Below, piece by piece: positions 1 through 7,022 of a DNA stretch of 41,285 nucleotides. The stretch covers positions 1 to 41,285 of the forward strand of contig CAIYDT010000253.1 in NCBI GenBank assembly GCA_903924985.1, given 5' to 3'. Numbering within the stretch: position 1 is the first letter of the stretch; each line of letters starts with the position of its first letter. The notes beneath the pieces were generated by a model. That model did no database searches, was not told where the DNA came from, and saw only the letters and a list, made by a program, of their open reading frames with translations. Position numbers and translations under genes: made by a program. The DNA comes from an uncultured Acetobacteraceae bacterium. GTDB lineage: Bacteria; Pseudomonadota; Alphaproteobacteria; Acetobacterales; Acetobacteraceae.

Positions 1-26
1 CGGGTGGTGCCCCGCCCCCTCAATCC

Positions 27-51
27 GTCATCCTCGGGCGTGACCCGAGGA
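27..51. repeat. REP-like palindrome, copy A
   Basis: An 8-bp perfect stem (31-38 with 44-51) closes a 5-nt loop, with core cctcggg-N5-cccgagg, preceded by gtca. The same core recurs at 177-201 and twice, in opposite orientations, at 41190-41272. This marks it as a dispersed genomic repeat rather than a local hairpin. Confidence 0.75.
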
Positions 52-176
52 CCGCCGCCCGCACCCTGCCGCGAACGACCCCCGGGACAATCGGCGGTCA
101 AACGCCAGGGCATCGGCATCGCCCCACGTTGCATGGACATCTGTGCGGTTTGAGTGGTGCCCCGCCCCCTCAATCC

Positions 177-201
177 GTCATCCTCGGGCGTGGCCCGAGG
201 A
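177..201. repeat. REP-like palindrome, copy B
   Basis: This is the second copy of the dispersed palindrome, inside the second 150-bp unit. It differs from copy A by one base in the loop (cgtgg instead of cgtga), so the stem is intact. Confidence 0.75.
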
Positions 202-404
202 CCCCCGCCCGCACCCCGCCGCGAACGACCCCCGGGACAATCGGTGTTCAAACGCCGGGGCATCGGCATCGCCCCACGTTGCATGGACGTCTGTGCGGTT
301 TGAGTGGTGCCCCTGTCAAACGACATTGAAAACTGGTCCACCGGCGACACCGAATTCTGGGCCCCCTTGTTGCAACGATCCCCTTGTTTCGCCCCCGGCG
401 GAGA

Positions 405-505
405 CTTGTCCAGGTAGTCCGTCGGTTGCTCGCGCGCGGAGCGAAGCGCTCTCAAGCGGCAAGCGGAGCGGAGCGCGCGAGCGGTCTGTGGACTCCCTGG
501 ACAAG
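405..505. repeat. Nested imperfect inverted repeat, about 100 bp
   Basis: The outer arms 405-419 and 491-505 pair over 15 bp with one mismatch. The inner arms 428-437 and 473-482 (gctcgcgcgc and gcgcgcgagc) pair perfectly over 10 bp. Together they could fold as one long interrupted hairpin with a loop of about 35 nt. There is no T-run, so it does not look like an intrinsic terminator. It could be a miniature palindromic element. Confidence 0.55.
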
Positions 506-795
506 CCGGCCTCATGGCGCGTTGTCCGAGGGTGCGCCGCAACTACCGGACTCCGTGTGGTGTCGTGCAACCCCATCAGCATCGCAGTGCCTTGAAACAG
601 CGGCGCCTTCCGATCCAACCCCGTCGCGGGAATAACCGGCCCCGAGGTCAGGCAGGTCGACCATTTCAGGGCGGACACCGGCGTGGGAGGGGCATGCTGG
701 CTCCCAGCGACCGTCGGCCAGGCCATGGTGATGGATCGGGCCGCGATGGTCGCGGCGACAGGGGAACGGCGGAGACAAGCCGCGGCATGAAGTTC

Positions 796-810
796 GTTCA
801 TTTTATGTTC
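796..810 (-). promoter_or_regulatory. LexA-type SOS box (GTTC-N7-GTTC) with a promoter-like context
   Basis: The plus strand reads GTTCATTTTATGTTC, a perfect match to the GTTC-N7-GTTC direct repeat used by alphaproteobacterial LexA. On the minus strand a possible sigma-70 promoter precedes it: TTGCCT at 837-832, a 17-bp spacer and ATAAGA at 814-809, so the box would sit at the transcription start. No SOS gene is recognised downstream. One chance match in a window this size is plausible, but the AT-rich spacer in a non-coding part of a GC-rich genome favours a real site. Confidence 0.4.
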
Positions 811-1002
811 TTATCATGCCACACGCCATCGAGGCAAGACTTTCGTGAGAGCAATGCGGCAAACGGACACCCCCCGCACGCGCCCCCTAAGCCCCCGCAC
901 CGGCCGGCGGCCTTCGGCGGACCTTCCTTGGCATTGACCGGTGGCACGCTCTCTCACCGCCACCCACGACCTTGTTCAGGCCAACACCGCAGTTAATGCT
1001 TA

Positions 1003-1160
1003 GAGCATTTTCCGATCATGTTGACACTTCCCCCTGGTGGGTGAGGTCGTTCTGGCATTCCTGGCTGGAAAATTCATCCAGCAGCTTACCAATCCCGTCC
1101 CAGAGACCCTCGACGGTCCGTTCCTTGGCCTTTTGTCCGAGGCTAAACGCTGTACTGAAT
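1003..1160 (-). pseudogene. IS630-family transposase remnant, C-terminal end only
   Basis: Read leftwards, this stretch gives a 47-residue tail containing RTVEGLWDGIGKLL and ending ECQNDLTHQGEVST with a TGA stop at 1018-1016. The pattern R-T-[IV]-x2-L-W-x2-[IV]-G followed by E-C-x-N-x3-H-x-G near the C-terminus is the ending seen in IS630-family transposases, where the stop lies inside the terminal repeat. The last bases, gagcattttccgatcatg (1003-1020), would be that terminal repeat. They are preceded by TA (1001-1002), the target dinucleotide of this family. The coding part is cut off at the nnrS stop codon, so the element is dead and its other end is missing. The call rests on recalled family endings, not an alignment. 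Confidence 0.6.
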
Positions 1161-2327
1161 TCAGCCTGATTTGTTGTCGGCACGCTGCCCGATCAAAATT
1201 GGGACATACACGACCAGGAATAAAGCGAAGCCCACGACCCATAAGACCGCCGCGATAATGAGGGGGGTCAGCGCATCGCTGCTCCATACCGGCCCGAACA
1301 CGCGTGCCAGCATCGCCAGAAGCAGCGTAACATAGGCCCCCACCGTGGCAGGAGCAGCGACCAAGGCACGCCCGGTGTGTCCGAGTGCTACGCGGGTCAT
1401 CATCGCGACGATCATCAGTGACAACACCCCCGCTGTCTGTACATGCAGCCAGTTCGTCGCCCAGGCCGCACCGGTCAGCAGCCATACCGCCTTGATGCCC
1501 AACGCCAGCGGCAGCAGACCGTACGCGAGATGAAGGACCCACAAAATGGGTTGGCCGATTGTGCGCAACCCGAACCAACGCGACAGGCGTATCGCCAGCA
1601 GGATGGCTGCCACAACAGCGACGCCGCCCGCCACTTCGGTGCCGGGCATCATCAGATCTACGATTGCGACCGCCAGTAGGGCGACCATTGCCGCGCGATC
1701 CACGCCCGGGAGGGGCTTTGGTTCCACGGGCTGGGCAGCCTTGCGCAGCGCATTCAGCGTGAACGACGGGATCACCCGGCCGCCGAGCAACCCGACGAGC
1801 AACATCGCAACATTGGCGGCCAGCATCTGGCCGGTTGCCCAGGTCTCCGGATTCCACCAACCCGCGGCATCGCCCAGCATCAGAAGGTCCCCGACCCAGA
1901 AGGCCAGGATTATCGCGGGCGGCAGGAAAAGCCGCTTCATACCTGCTTTGATCAGCGCCGGAAGAACCAGCAGAAGCGCGGCCGGCAGGGCGGCAAGCGC
2001 CAGCGGGGCGGCAAGGCCGATCGGCATGGGCGAGCCGGGCAGCAGCGCCAGCCGGGCCGCGGCGAACAGGACGACCAGGCCCATCAGCCGCGGCCCCGCA
2101 TAGCTGCGTTGGCCGGTCCAGTTCGGAACCGCGGTCGTCAGGAACCCGATCATCGCCGCACCGACAAAACCCGTCAGCAATTCATGGGCGTGCCACCGTA
2201 CCAGCGGCAACGGACCATCGGGCATGTCAACTCCGGTGAGAGACAAAACCCAAAGTCCGACGCCGATAGGTGCCCAGAGTCCCGCCAAAAGAAAGAAGGG
2301 CCGGAAGCCATTGGAGAAAAGCGCCAT
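1161..2327 (-). CDS. nnrS: NnrS family membrane protein
   Basis: This is a 388-aa polytopic membrane protein with about twelve hydrophobic segments. Near the N-terminus it has FRPFFLLAGLWA, followed by WHAHELLTGFVGAAMIGFL and TAVPNWTG, the hallmark of NnrS. NnrS proteins are haem- and copper-containing membrane proteins that accompany denitrification genes and protect cells from nitrosative stress. The start at 2327 is preferred over an upstream in-frame ATG at 2369 because a strong GGAGGAAGGGG ribosome site lies just upstream (complement of 2331-2341). It is the last gene of the nar operon, 69 bp after the DUF2478 gene, and fits a role in handling NO formed from nitrite. Its end abuts the IS630 remnant, so any downstream terminator may have been displaced. 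Confidence 0.9.
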   Translation of the reverse strand: MALFSNGFRPFFLLAGLWAPIGVGLWVLSLTGVDMPDGPLPLVRWHAHELLTGFVGAAMIGFLTTAVPNWTGQRSYAGPRLMGLVVLFAAARLALLPGSPMPIGLAAPLALAALPAALLLVLPALIKAGMKRLFLPPAIILAFWVGDLLMLGDAAGWWNPETWATGQMLAANVAMLLVGLLGGRVIPSFTLNALRKAAQPVEPKPLPGVDRAAMVALLAVAIVDLMMPGTEVAGGVAVVAAILLAIRLSRWFGLRTIGQPILWVLHLAYGLLPLALGIKAVWLLTGAAWATNWLHVQTAGVLSLMIVAMMTRVALGHTGRALVAAPATVGAYVTLLLAMLARVFGPVWSSDALTPLIIAAVLWVVGFALFLVVYVPILIGQRADNKSG

Positions 2328-2396
2328 GTTCCCCTTCCTCCGGGTTGATATTGGAACCCTGGGGCTCATTGCATTGTTGTCCCAGGCGACATCTGC

Positions 2397-2960
2397 TCAT
2401 CCGATGGCATTGATACATCCACGGACCTGTCTCTCCGAAGCGGCGGCCATATTGAACAGCCTGAGGATGGTCGCCGGTTGTGCCGGTTCCAGGGCGTCGA
2501 GATCGATCTCGCACGCCAAGCTACCCGCATAGCTCCGCCAACTCTCAAGATTTCGCCGGGGCACGCCGACCAGGACAGGTACGCCCTGCTCCACGGCCTG
2601 CACGATCAGGTCGCGAAAGCCCCCACCTTTTACCTCAGTCTTCCCAAATTTATTGAGAATCAGAAGGTCCACCGTGTTCTCCAAGGCCTCTGCGACGATT
2701 TGCATCGCTCTTAGCAACTCGCCCACCACCAAATGGCAGCCGCGCGCCTGGGGGCCGCGGTCCTGGGAGATGACGATTGTCTCTCCTCCAGAGAGGCTTT
2801 CGAGAACCATCTCGCAGTGCCCGCGGCCGGCTCGGGCGATGTCCTTTTGGACGACGCCGGCCAACCGCAGCCCCTCGGCCTCAAGGCTCCGTACCAAGCA
2901 GCGCAACGTCCGATCGGCCGACGAACTGTTTGTGTAAACAAGCGCGGTGATGGGGTTCAT
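2397..2960 (-). CDS. DUF2478 family protein
   Basis: This 187-aa soluble protein matches the DUF2478 pattern: an N-terminal beta strand (ALVYTNSSS), an ISQDRGPQARGC motif, LILNKFGKTE, GVPVLVGVP, and LESWRSYAG near the C-terminus. The layout resembles a P-loop or nucleotide-kinase fold, but no Walker A lysine is visible, since the first loop reads TNSSSADRT. The family has no settled function and is often found near molybdenum-linked genes. Here it lies between a 91-aa unknown and nnrS in the nitrate reductase operon, so a role in molybdenum cofactor supply or enzyme maturation is a reasonable guess only. The start at 2960 lies 4 nt after the upstream gene's stop; the longer open frame would run back through that gene. 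Confidence 0.75.
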   Translation of the reverse strand: MNPITALVYTNSSSADRTLRCLVRSLEAEGLRLAGVVQKDIARAGRGHCEMVLESLSGGETIVISQDRGPQARGCHLVVGELLRAMQIVAEALENTVDLLILNKFGKTEVKGGGFRDLIVQAVEQGVPVLVGVPRRNLESWRSYAGSLACEIDLDALEPAQPATILRLFNMAAASERQVRGCINAIG

Positions 2961-2964
2961 GGTA

Positions 2965-3240
2965 TCAAAGGTGGGGGAATGCGCGGGCAAGAAGAGCCTG
3001 TAGGGCGACAACGCCCGGCCGCGGCGAATTCGCCATCTTGCCGACCAGATCCAACCAGACATCGTCGCTGGCATGATCGATGAGGTGCCGGACAGTCGAT
3101 GCGACGAAGGTCCCGGGACCGACGCCAGCCGTGGCAGCCGCGCTTTTGACCCTTTCGAGCAAGGCTTTGTCGCCGATGGCGGCAAGGACCTCCTCCGCCG
3201 CACTGGGATTGGTCAAGCCGCCCAGAATGTTGCCCAGCAT
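2965..3240 (-). CDS. Small uncharacterised protein in the nar operon (91 aa)
   Basis: This 91-residue protein is not assigned to any family. It is predicted mostly helical and has no signal peptide, membrane segment or cysteine. A central stretch reads GPGTFVASTVRHLIDHAS, followed by DDVWLDLVGKM and ALQALLARAFPHL. It is probably real: it begins 9 nt after the ppiC stop, ends 4 nt before the DUF2478 start and has the same codon bias as its neighbours. Its position inside the nitrate reductase operon suggests an accessory role in enzyme assembly, but nothing in the sequence shows a mechanism. Confidence 0.65.
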   Translation of the reverse strand: MLGNILGGLTNPSAAEEVLAAIGDKALLERVKSAAATAGVGPGTFVASTVRHLIDHASDDVWLDLVGKMANSPRPGVVALQALLARAFPHL

Positions 3241-3249
3241 CGCCGTGGC

Positions 3250-4071
3250 CTACTGAACGAGCGGTGATGAGGCGCCGGTCATGTCGAAGCCGCTGATCCG
3301 GGCTTGCCCGGCCAACAGCGCGATATACTGTGCCGCCGCGCGGCGCGATGCGTATGCCTCCAGATAGGAAGCAATGCGTTCGTGGACCTGTTCGAATGGT
3401 AGCGTGGTTCCCGCGACCTTCCGGTCCAGACGAAGAATATGAACGCCGTAACGTGTGCGGACGACGGTCGGGCAAATTTCGCCAGGTTCAAGAGACCGCA
3501 GGGCCATCTCGAACTCGGGTGTCGTGTCGCCTTCAGTGACCTGCCCGAGCCGGCCGCCATCCGCCGCGGATGGGCAATCGGACAGTGCGCGGGCGATACT
3601 TTCGAAGCGGTCGGGAGCCTGCCGCACCTCCGCCAGTACGGCCTCGGCGCGCTCGACGGCACGATCATAGGCGGTTGGATCGTTCTGAACGGCTTTAAAC
3701 AGAATATGCACCGGTTCATAAAGATCCGGGCTCCGGAACCGTTCGAGGTTGGACTGGTAGTACCGGAAGCAGTCCTCCTCGCGGGCTGTTGGCGTTTTGA
3801 CCTCCGCCTCGAGCAGCATTCGGATGGACGCTTCCTCCTCCGTTTCCCGTAAGCTGTTCTCGCTGCGTGGCTCGGCGACAATCCCGAGTGCCCGGGCACG
3901 TTGGGACAGGAGTTGGCGTACGACCAAGGCGCGTGTTGCCGCTTCCCAGGCGGATACCGGCGACCCACCCCGATGGTTCTGAACCTCCCGAGCGATGTCG
4001 GCGCTGGCGATGACCGCCTCGTTAACGACCACAATGGTCGGCGCCGACGATCTCATGGTGTCGATGCGCAT
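3250..4071 (-). CDS. Parvulin-type peptidylprolyl isomerase of the nar operon
   Basis: This 273-aa protein has a helical N-terminal region (about 1-110) and a PpiC/rotamase domain at about 115-218. The domain shows VHILFKAV, FESIARALSDCPSAADGGRLG and TRYGVHILRLDRKV, all typical of parvulins. There is no signal peptide or lipobox, so it should work in the cytoplasm like NifM rather than in the periplasm like SurA. It starts 3 nt after the narI stop, with GGGGG upstream. Parvulin genes are known companions of alphaproteobacterial nar operons. The likely task, by inference, is proline isomerisation during folding of a reductase subunit. The isomerase class is clear; the client is not. Confidence 0.85.
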   Translation of the reverse strand: MRIDTMRSSAPTIVVVNEAVIASADIAREVQNHRGGSPVSAWEAATRALVVRQLLSQRARALGIVAEPRSENSLRETEEEASIRMLLEAEVKTPTAREEDCFRYYQSNLERFRSPDLYEPVHILFKAVQNDPTAYDRAVERAEAVLAEVRQAPDRFESIARALSDCPSAADGGRLGQVTEGDTTPEFEMALRSLEPGEICPTVVRTRYGVHILRLDRKVAGTTLPFEQVHERIASYLEAYASRRAAAQYIALLAGQARISGFDMTGASSPLVQ

Positions 4072-4074
4072 GGC

Positions 4075-4797
4075 TTAATTGTCCCCCTTGGCATTCGGCT
4101 GAATGGTCACGGGGCGGGTTGTGCGCACCACCTGGTAACCTTTGCGGCCGAGATACCAGACCGGCGCGCTCCAGACGTGTACCAACCTGGTGAACGGGAA
4201 GACGAGGAACATCGTCATGCCGAGCAGCAGATGGCATTTGAAGATCGGATGGACGTCCGCGATCAGGACCGAGGCGCCGGGATTGAGTGTGACAATGCCC
4301 TGTGCCCACCCCATGAATTTCAGCATTTCATGGCCGTCGAGATGGTTCGCCGAGACAAAGATGGTGCCCAGCCCGAGCGTCAGCTGCGCCCACAGCAACA
4401 ACAGTATCCCGGTATCGGCACCGCTGGAGGTATTACGGATGCGAGGGTCGTACAGCCGCCGGTGCGCCAGCAGCGCGATGCCGATCCAGCAGGCCACACC
4501 AGCCACGCCACCAACCCCCATTGCCAGAAGCTGCTTGAAGGTGTGGCTGATACCAAGCGTGTCGAACACGACAACCGGGGTCAGCAGACCAACCAGATGG
4601 CCACCGAAAATGGCCAAAATGCCGACGTGAAAGAGGTTCGATCCCCACATCATCTGCTTGCGCCGCAGCAGCTGGCTGGAACCGGTTCGCCAGGTATATT
4701 GCGAATGATCGAAGCGCAGCAGGCTGCCGAGCAGGAACACGGTCAGTGCGACGTAGGGATACCAGCCAAAAAAGGCGTTATTCAGCCAGGCGTTCAT
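4075..4797 (-). CDS. narI: Respiratory nitrate reductase gamma subunit (cytochrome b)
   Basis: This 240-aa membrane subunit takes electrons from quinol and passes them through two haems b to NarH. Five hydrophobic segments are visible. The four expected haem-ligand histidines are present: His57 (NLFHVGI), His67 (GGHLVG), His189 (KCHLLLG) and His207 (LVHVWS). Spacing nearly matches E. coli NarI (56, 66, 187, 205). Length is close to the usual 225-240. It follows narJ by 12 nt and is followed by ppiC. Confidence 0.97.
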   Translation of the reverse strand: MNAWLNNAFFGWYPYVALTVFLLGSLLRFDHSQYTWRTGSSQLLRRKQMMWGSNLFHVGILAIFGGHLVGLLTPVVVFDTLGISHTFKQLLAMGVGGVAGVACWIGIALLAHRRLYDPRIRNTSSGADTGILLLLWAQLTLGLGTIFVSANHLDGHEMLKFMGWAQGIVTLNPGASVLIADVHPIFKCHLLLGMTMFLVFPFTRLVHVWSAPVWYLGRKGYQVVRTTRPVTIQPNAKGDN

Positions 4798-4809
4798 GAT
4801 CTCAATTCC

Positions 4810-5499
4810 TTAGGCTGCCGCGGCTTGTCGTGCGTCTCGCTGTCCTGCCCGGATTTGGGTGCGCAACCGGTCCGTACCGCAGGCGTCGATTGCTTCGCCT
4901 GGACCAAACCGCACGGCGGCCTCTTCCCAGGCGGCGTCCATGGCTTCGAGGTCGTCGGGATCCTCCTCGGGGATATCCGACATCGCCACAGCCGGCGCGG
5001 CCGCGATATCCGCGAGCGCCGCCATCACCGCCATGTAACCGGTGTTGCGGGCGGCAAGGCGATCGGTCAGCGCGCGCAGGATGCCGGCGGGTTCGGTCAA
5101 CATCGACCGAGCCTCCTGGTCCGGCAGGAGCGATAGGAATTCCAGGAACAGGGGCAGGAAATCCGGCAACTCGTCGGCTGCCATTTCGAGTCCGTGGCTT
5201 TCATAGAGCGCGATCAGGTCGGCCATCGCCTGTCCACGATCACGGCTTTCGCCGTGCACATGTTCGAACAGATGCAACGAGAGTGTCCGGCTGCGGTCGA
5301 ATAGCGCGAAGTAGCGGGCCTGTAGCTCATAGATGTCGGTACTCGATACCTCGTTCAGGAAAACGCGGACCGCCGCCAGCTGGGGGCCTGCGATAATGCC
5401 CTCTTCCGCCAGCACCGTGGCGATCTCACCGGTGGCGGCCTGCAATGCCTCGGTGGGATAGGACAGCAGGGCGGCCAGCGCCCGATATGTGCGGGCCAT
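4810..5499 (-). CDS. narJ: Nitrate reductase delta subunit, assembly chaperone
   Basis: NarJ is a 229-aa cytoplasmic chaperone needed for molybdenum cofactor insertion into NarG and for membrane attachment of NarGH; it is not part of the final enzyme. The diagnostic segment LSLHLFEHVHGESRDRGQAM is present at about residues 73-92, followed by the conserved ELPDFLPLFLEFLS. The start codon shares one base with the narH stop (TAATG), with a good GGAGG ribosome site just upstream, so the two genes are translationally coupled. The acidic and alanine-rich C-terminus is typical and variable. Confidence 0.96.
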   Translation of the reverse strand: MARTYRALAALLSYPTEALQAATGEIATVLAEEGIIAGPQLAAVRVFLNEVSSTDIYELQARYFALFDRSRTLSLHLFEHVHGESRDRGQAMADLIALYESHGLEMAADELPDFLPLFLEFLSLLPDQEARSMLTEPAGILRALTDRLAARNTGYMAVMAALADIAAAPAVAMSDIPEEDPDDLEAMDAAWEEAAVRFGPGEAIDACGTDRLRTQIRAGQRDARQAAAA

Positions 5500-7022
5500 T
5501 ATTCCACCTCCATCGGGGTCTTGGTTCTCGGCTTGGCACCCGCGAACAGGTCGAAGCCGGTCTTGCTGGTGCCGCAGCCTTCGCCGAAGGAGAAGCCGCA
5601 GGACCCGCGCAGTTCGAAGGTATCCTCGCCGGTTTCGCGGTGCGCCGTCGGAATGACGAAGCGATCCTCGTAATTGGCGATGGCCATCAACTGATACATG
5701 TCCTCGATATCGCTGCCGGACAGGCCCACATGCGCCGCGATGCCGTCGTCGATGACCCCGTCAACCGTCTTCGACCGCATATAGGCCCGCATGGCCAGCA
5801 TGCGCTGCAGCGCGAGATGGATGGGCCCGGTGCGCCCGGCTGTCAGCAGGTTCGCCAGATATTCCATCGGGATACGCAAGGATTCCACATCCGGCATACC
5901 ACCGACCTCGCCAAGAGCACCTTTGGCCGCGGCCGCCTGGATTGGCGACAATGGCGGCACGTACCAGACCATCGGCAAGGTGCGGTATTCCGGATGGAGC
6001 GGGAAGGCAATCTTCCAATCCATAGCCATTTTCCACACCGGCGAATGCCTGGCCGCTTCGAGCCATGCCTCGGAAATCCCATCGGCACGCGCCTGCGCCT
6101 GCACCGCGGGATCGGATGGATCGAGGAAAACCTTCAACTGCGCCTCGTAGAGGTCCTCGATGTTCGGTGTGGACGCCGCTTCCTGAATGCGATCGGCGTC
6201 ATACAGCACCACGCCGAGATACCGGATGCGCCCGACACAGGTTTCCGAACACACGGTCGGCAGGCCCGCCTCGATGCGCGGGAAGCAGAAGGTGCATTTT
6301 TCCGATTTGCCGGACGACCAGTTGTAATAAACCTTCTTGTAGGGGCAGGCGGACACGCACATGCGCCAGCCCCGGCACTTATCCTGATCGATCAGAACAA
6401 TGCCGTCTTCCTCCCGCTTGTAGATGGCGCCGGATGGGCATGCCGCGACGCAGGTGGGGTTGAGGCAATGCTCACACAGGCGCGGCAGATACATCATGAA
6501 GGTGTTTTCGAACTGCCCGTAAATGTCCTTCTGCACATTTTCGAAGTTCGAGTCCTGAGACCGGCCCTTGAATTCTCCGCCCAGGATTTCCTCCCAGTTC
6601 GGGCCCCACTTGATCTTCTCCATGCGCTCGCCGCTGATCAGCGAACGCGGGCGGGCCGTCGGCATGACCTTGCCGTCCGGTGCCGTCTGCAAGTGGGCGT
6701 AATCGAAGGTGAACGGTTCGTAGTAGTCGTCGATCTCCGGCAGGTCGGGGTTGGCGAAGATACTGGCCAGGACGCGCCATTTCGCGCCGATACGCGGCTC
6801 GATGGATCCGTTTGCCTTCCGCTTCCAGCCGCCTTTCCAGCGCTTCTGGTTCTCCCAATCCTTGGGGTAGCCCACGCCGGGTTTCGTCTCGACGTTATTG
6901 AACCAAGCGTATTCGACGCCTTCGCGGCTGGTCCAGACGTTCTTGCAGGTGACGGAGCAAGTATGGCACCCGATACACTTATCGAGGTTCAGCACCATTC
7001 CGATTTGCGCTCGGATTTTCAT
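5499..7022 (-). CDS. narH: Respiratory nitrate reductase beta subunit (iron-sulfur)
   Basis: This 507-aa electron-transfer subunit carries three [4Fe-4S] clusters and one [3Fe-4S] cluster. Four cysteine groups are visible: C16-C19-C22-C26, C183-C186-C191-C195, C216-W219-C222-C226 and C243-C246-C258-C262. The tryptophan in CRGWRMC marks the [3Fe-4S] site, exactly as in E. coli NarH (Trp220). The start at 7022 is chosen because its ATG overlaps the narG stop (ATGA) and MKIRAQIGMVLNLDKC is the usual beginning. An in-frame extension to 7067 would lie inside narG. Confidence 0.97.
   Translation of the reverse strand: MKIRAQIGMVLNLDKCIGCHTCSVTCKNVWTSREGVEYAWFNNVETKPGVGYPKDWENQKRWKGGWKRKANGSIEPRIGAKWRVLASIFANPDLPEIDDYYEPFTFDYAHLQTAPDGKVMPTARPRSLISGERMEKIKWGPNWEEILGGEFKGRSQDSNFENVQKDIYGQFENTFMMYLPRLCEHCLNPTCVAACPSGAIYKREEDGIVLIDQDKCRGWRMCVSACPYKKVYYNWSSGKSEKCTFCFPRIEAGLPTVCSETCVGRIRYLGVVLYDADRIQEAASTPNIEDLYEAQLKVFLDPSDPAVQAQARADGISEAWLEAARHSPVWKMAMDWKIAFPLHPEYRTLPMVWYVPPLSPIQAAAAKGALGEVGGMPDVESLRIPMEYLANLLTAGRTGPIHLALQRMLAMRAYMRSKTVDGVIDDGIAAHVGLSGSDIEDMYQLMAIANYEDRFVIPTAHRETGEDTFELRGSCGFSFGEGCGTSKTGFDLFAGAKPRTKTPMEVE

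Larger units (their letters stand above)
4..313. repeat. 150-bp tandem repeat, two full copies plus a 10-bp stub
   Basis: Copy 1 spans 4-153 and copy 2 spans 154-303. By eye they differ at about seven positions, roughly 95% identity. A third copy starts at 304 and diverges after 313. Each unit carries a small palindrome (27-51 and 177-201). Reading frames across the array only reflect the repetition and resemble no protein. The array may extend beyond the left edge of the window. Confidence 0.9.
314..1002. other. Gene-poor region with no recognisable protein
   Basis: Open frames exist here on both strands, the longest at 316-801 on the minus strand, but none reads like a known family and they run through an inverted repeat. 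What can be supported is a nested inverted repeat at 405-505, a LexA-type motif at 796-810 with a promoter-like stretch beside it, and the edge of an IS remnant at 1003. Nothing is seen elsewhere in this stretch. Confidence 0.6.

Noticed and set aside
316..801. Minus-strand frame of 161 aa beginning inside the LexA-type box
   Set aside because: No recognisable family, no ribosome site, and it runs through a nested inverted repeat. Kept only as part of the LexA-box observation.
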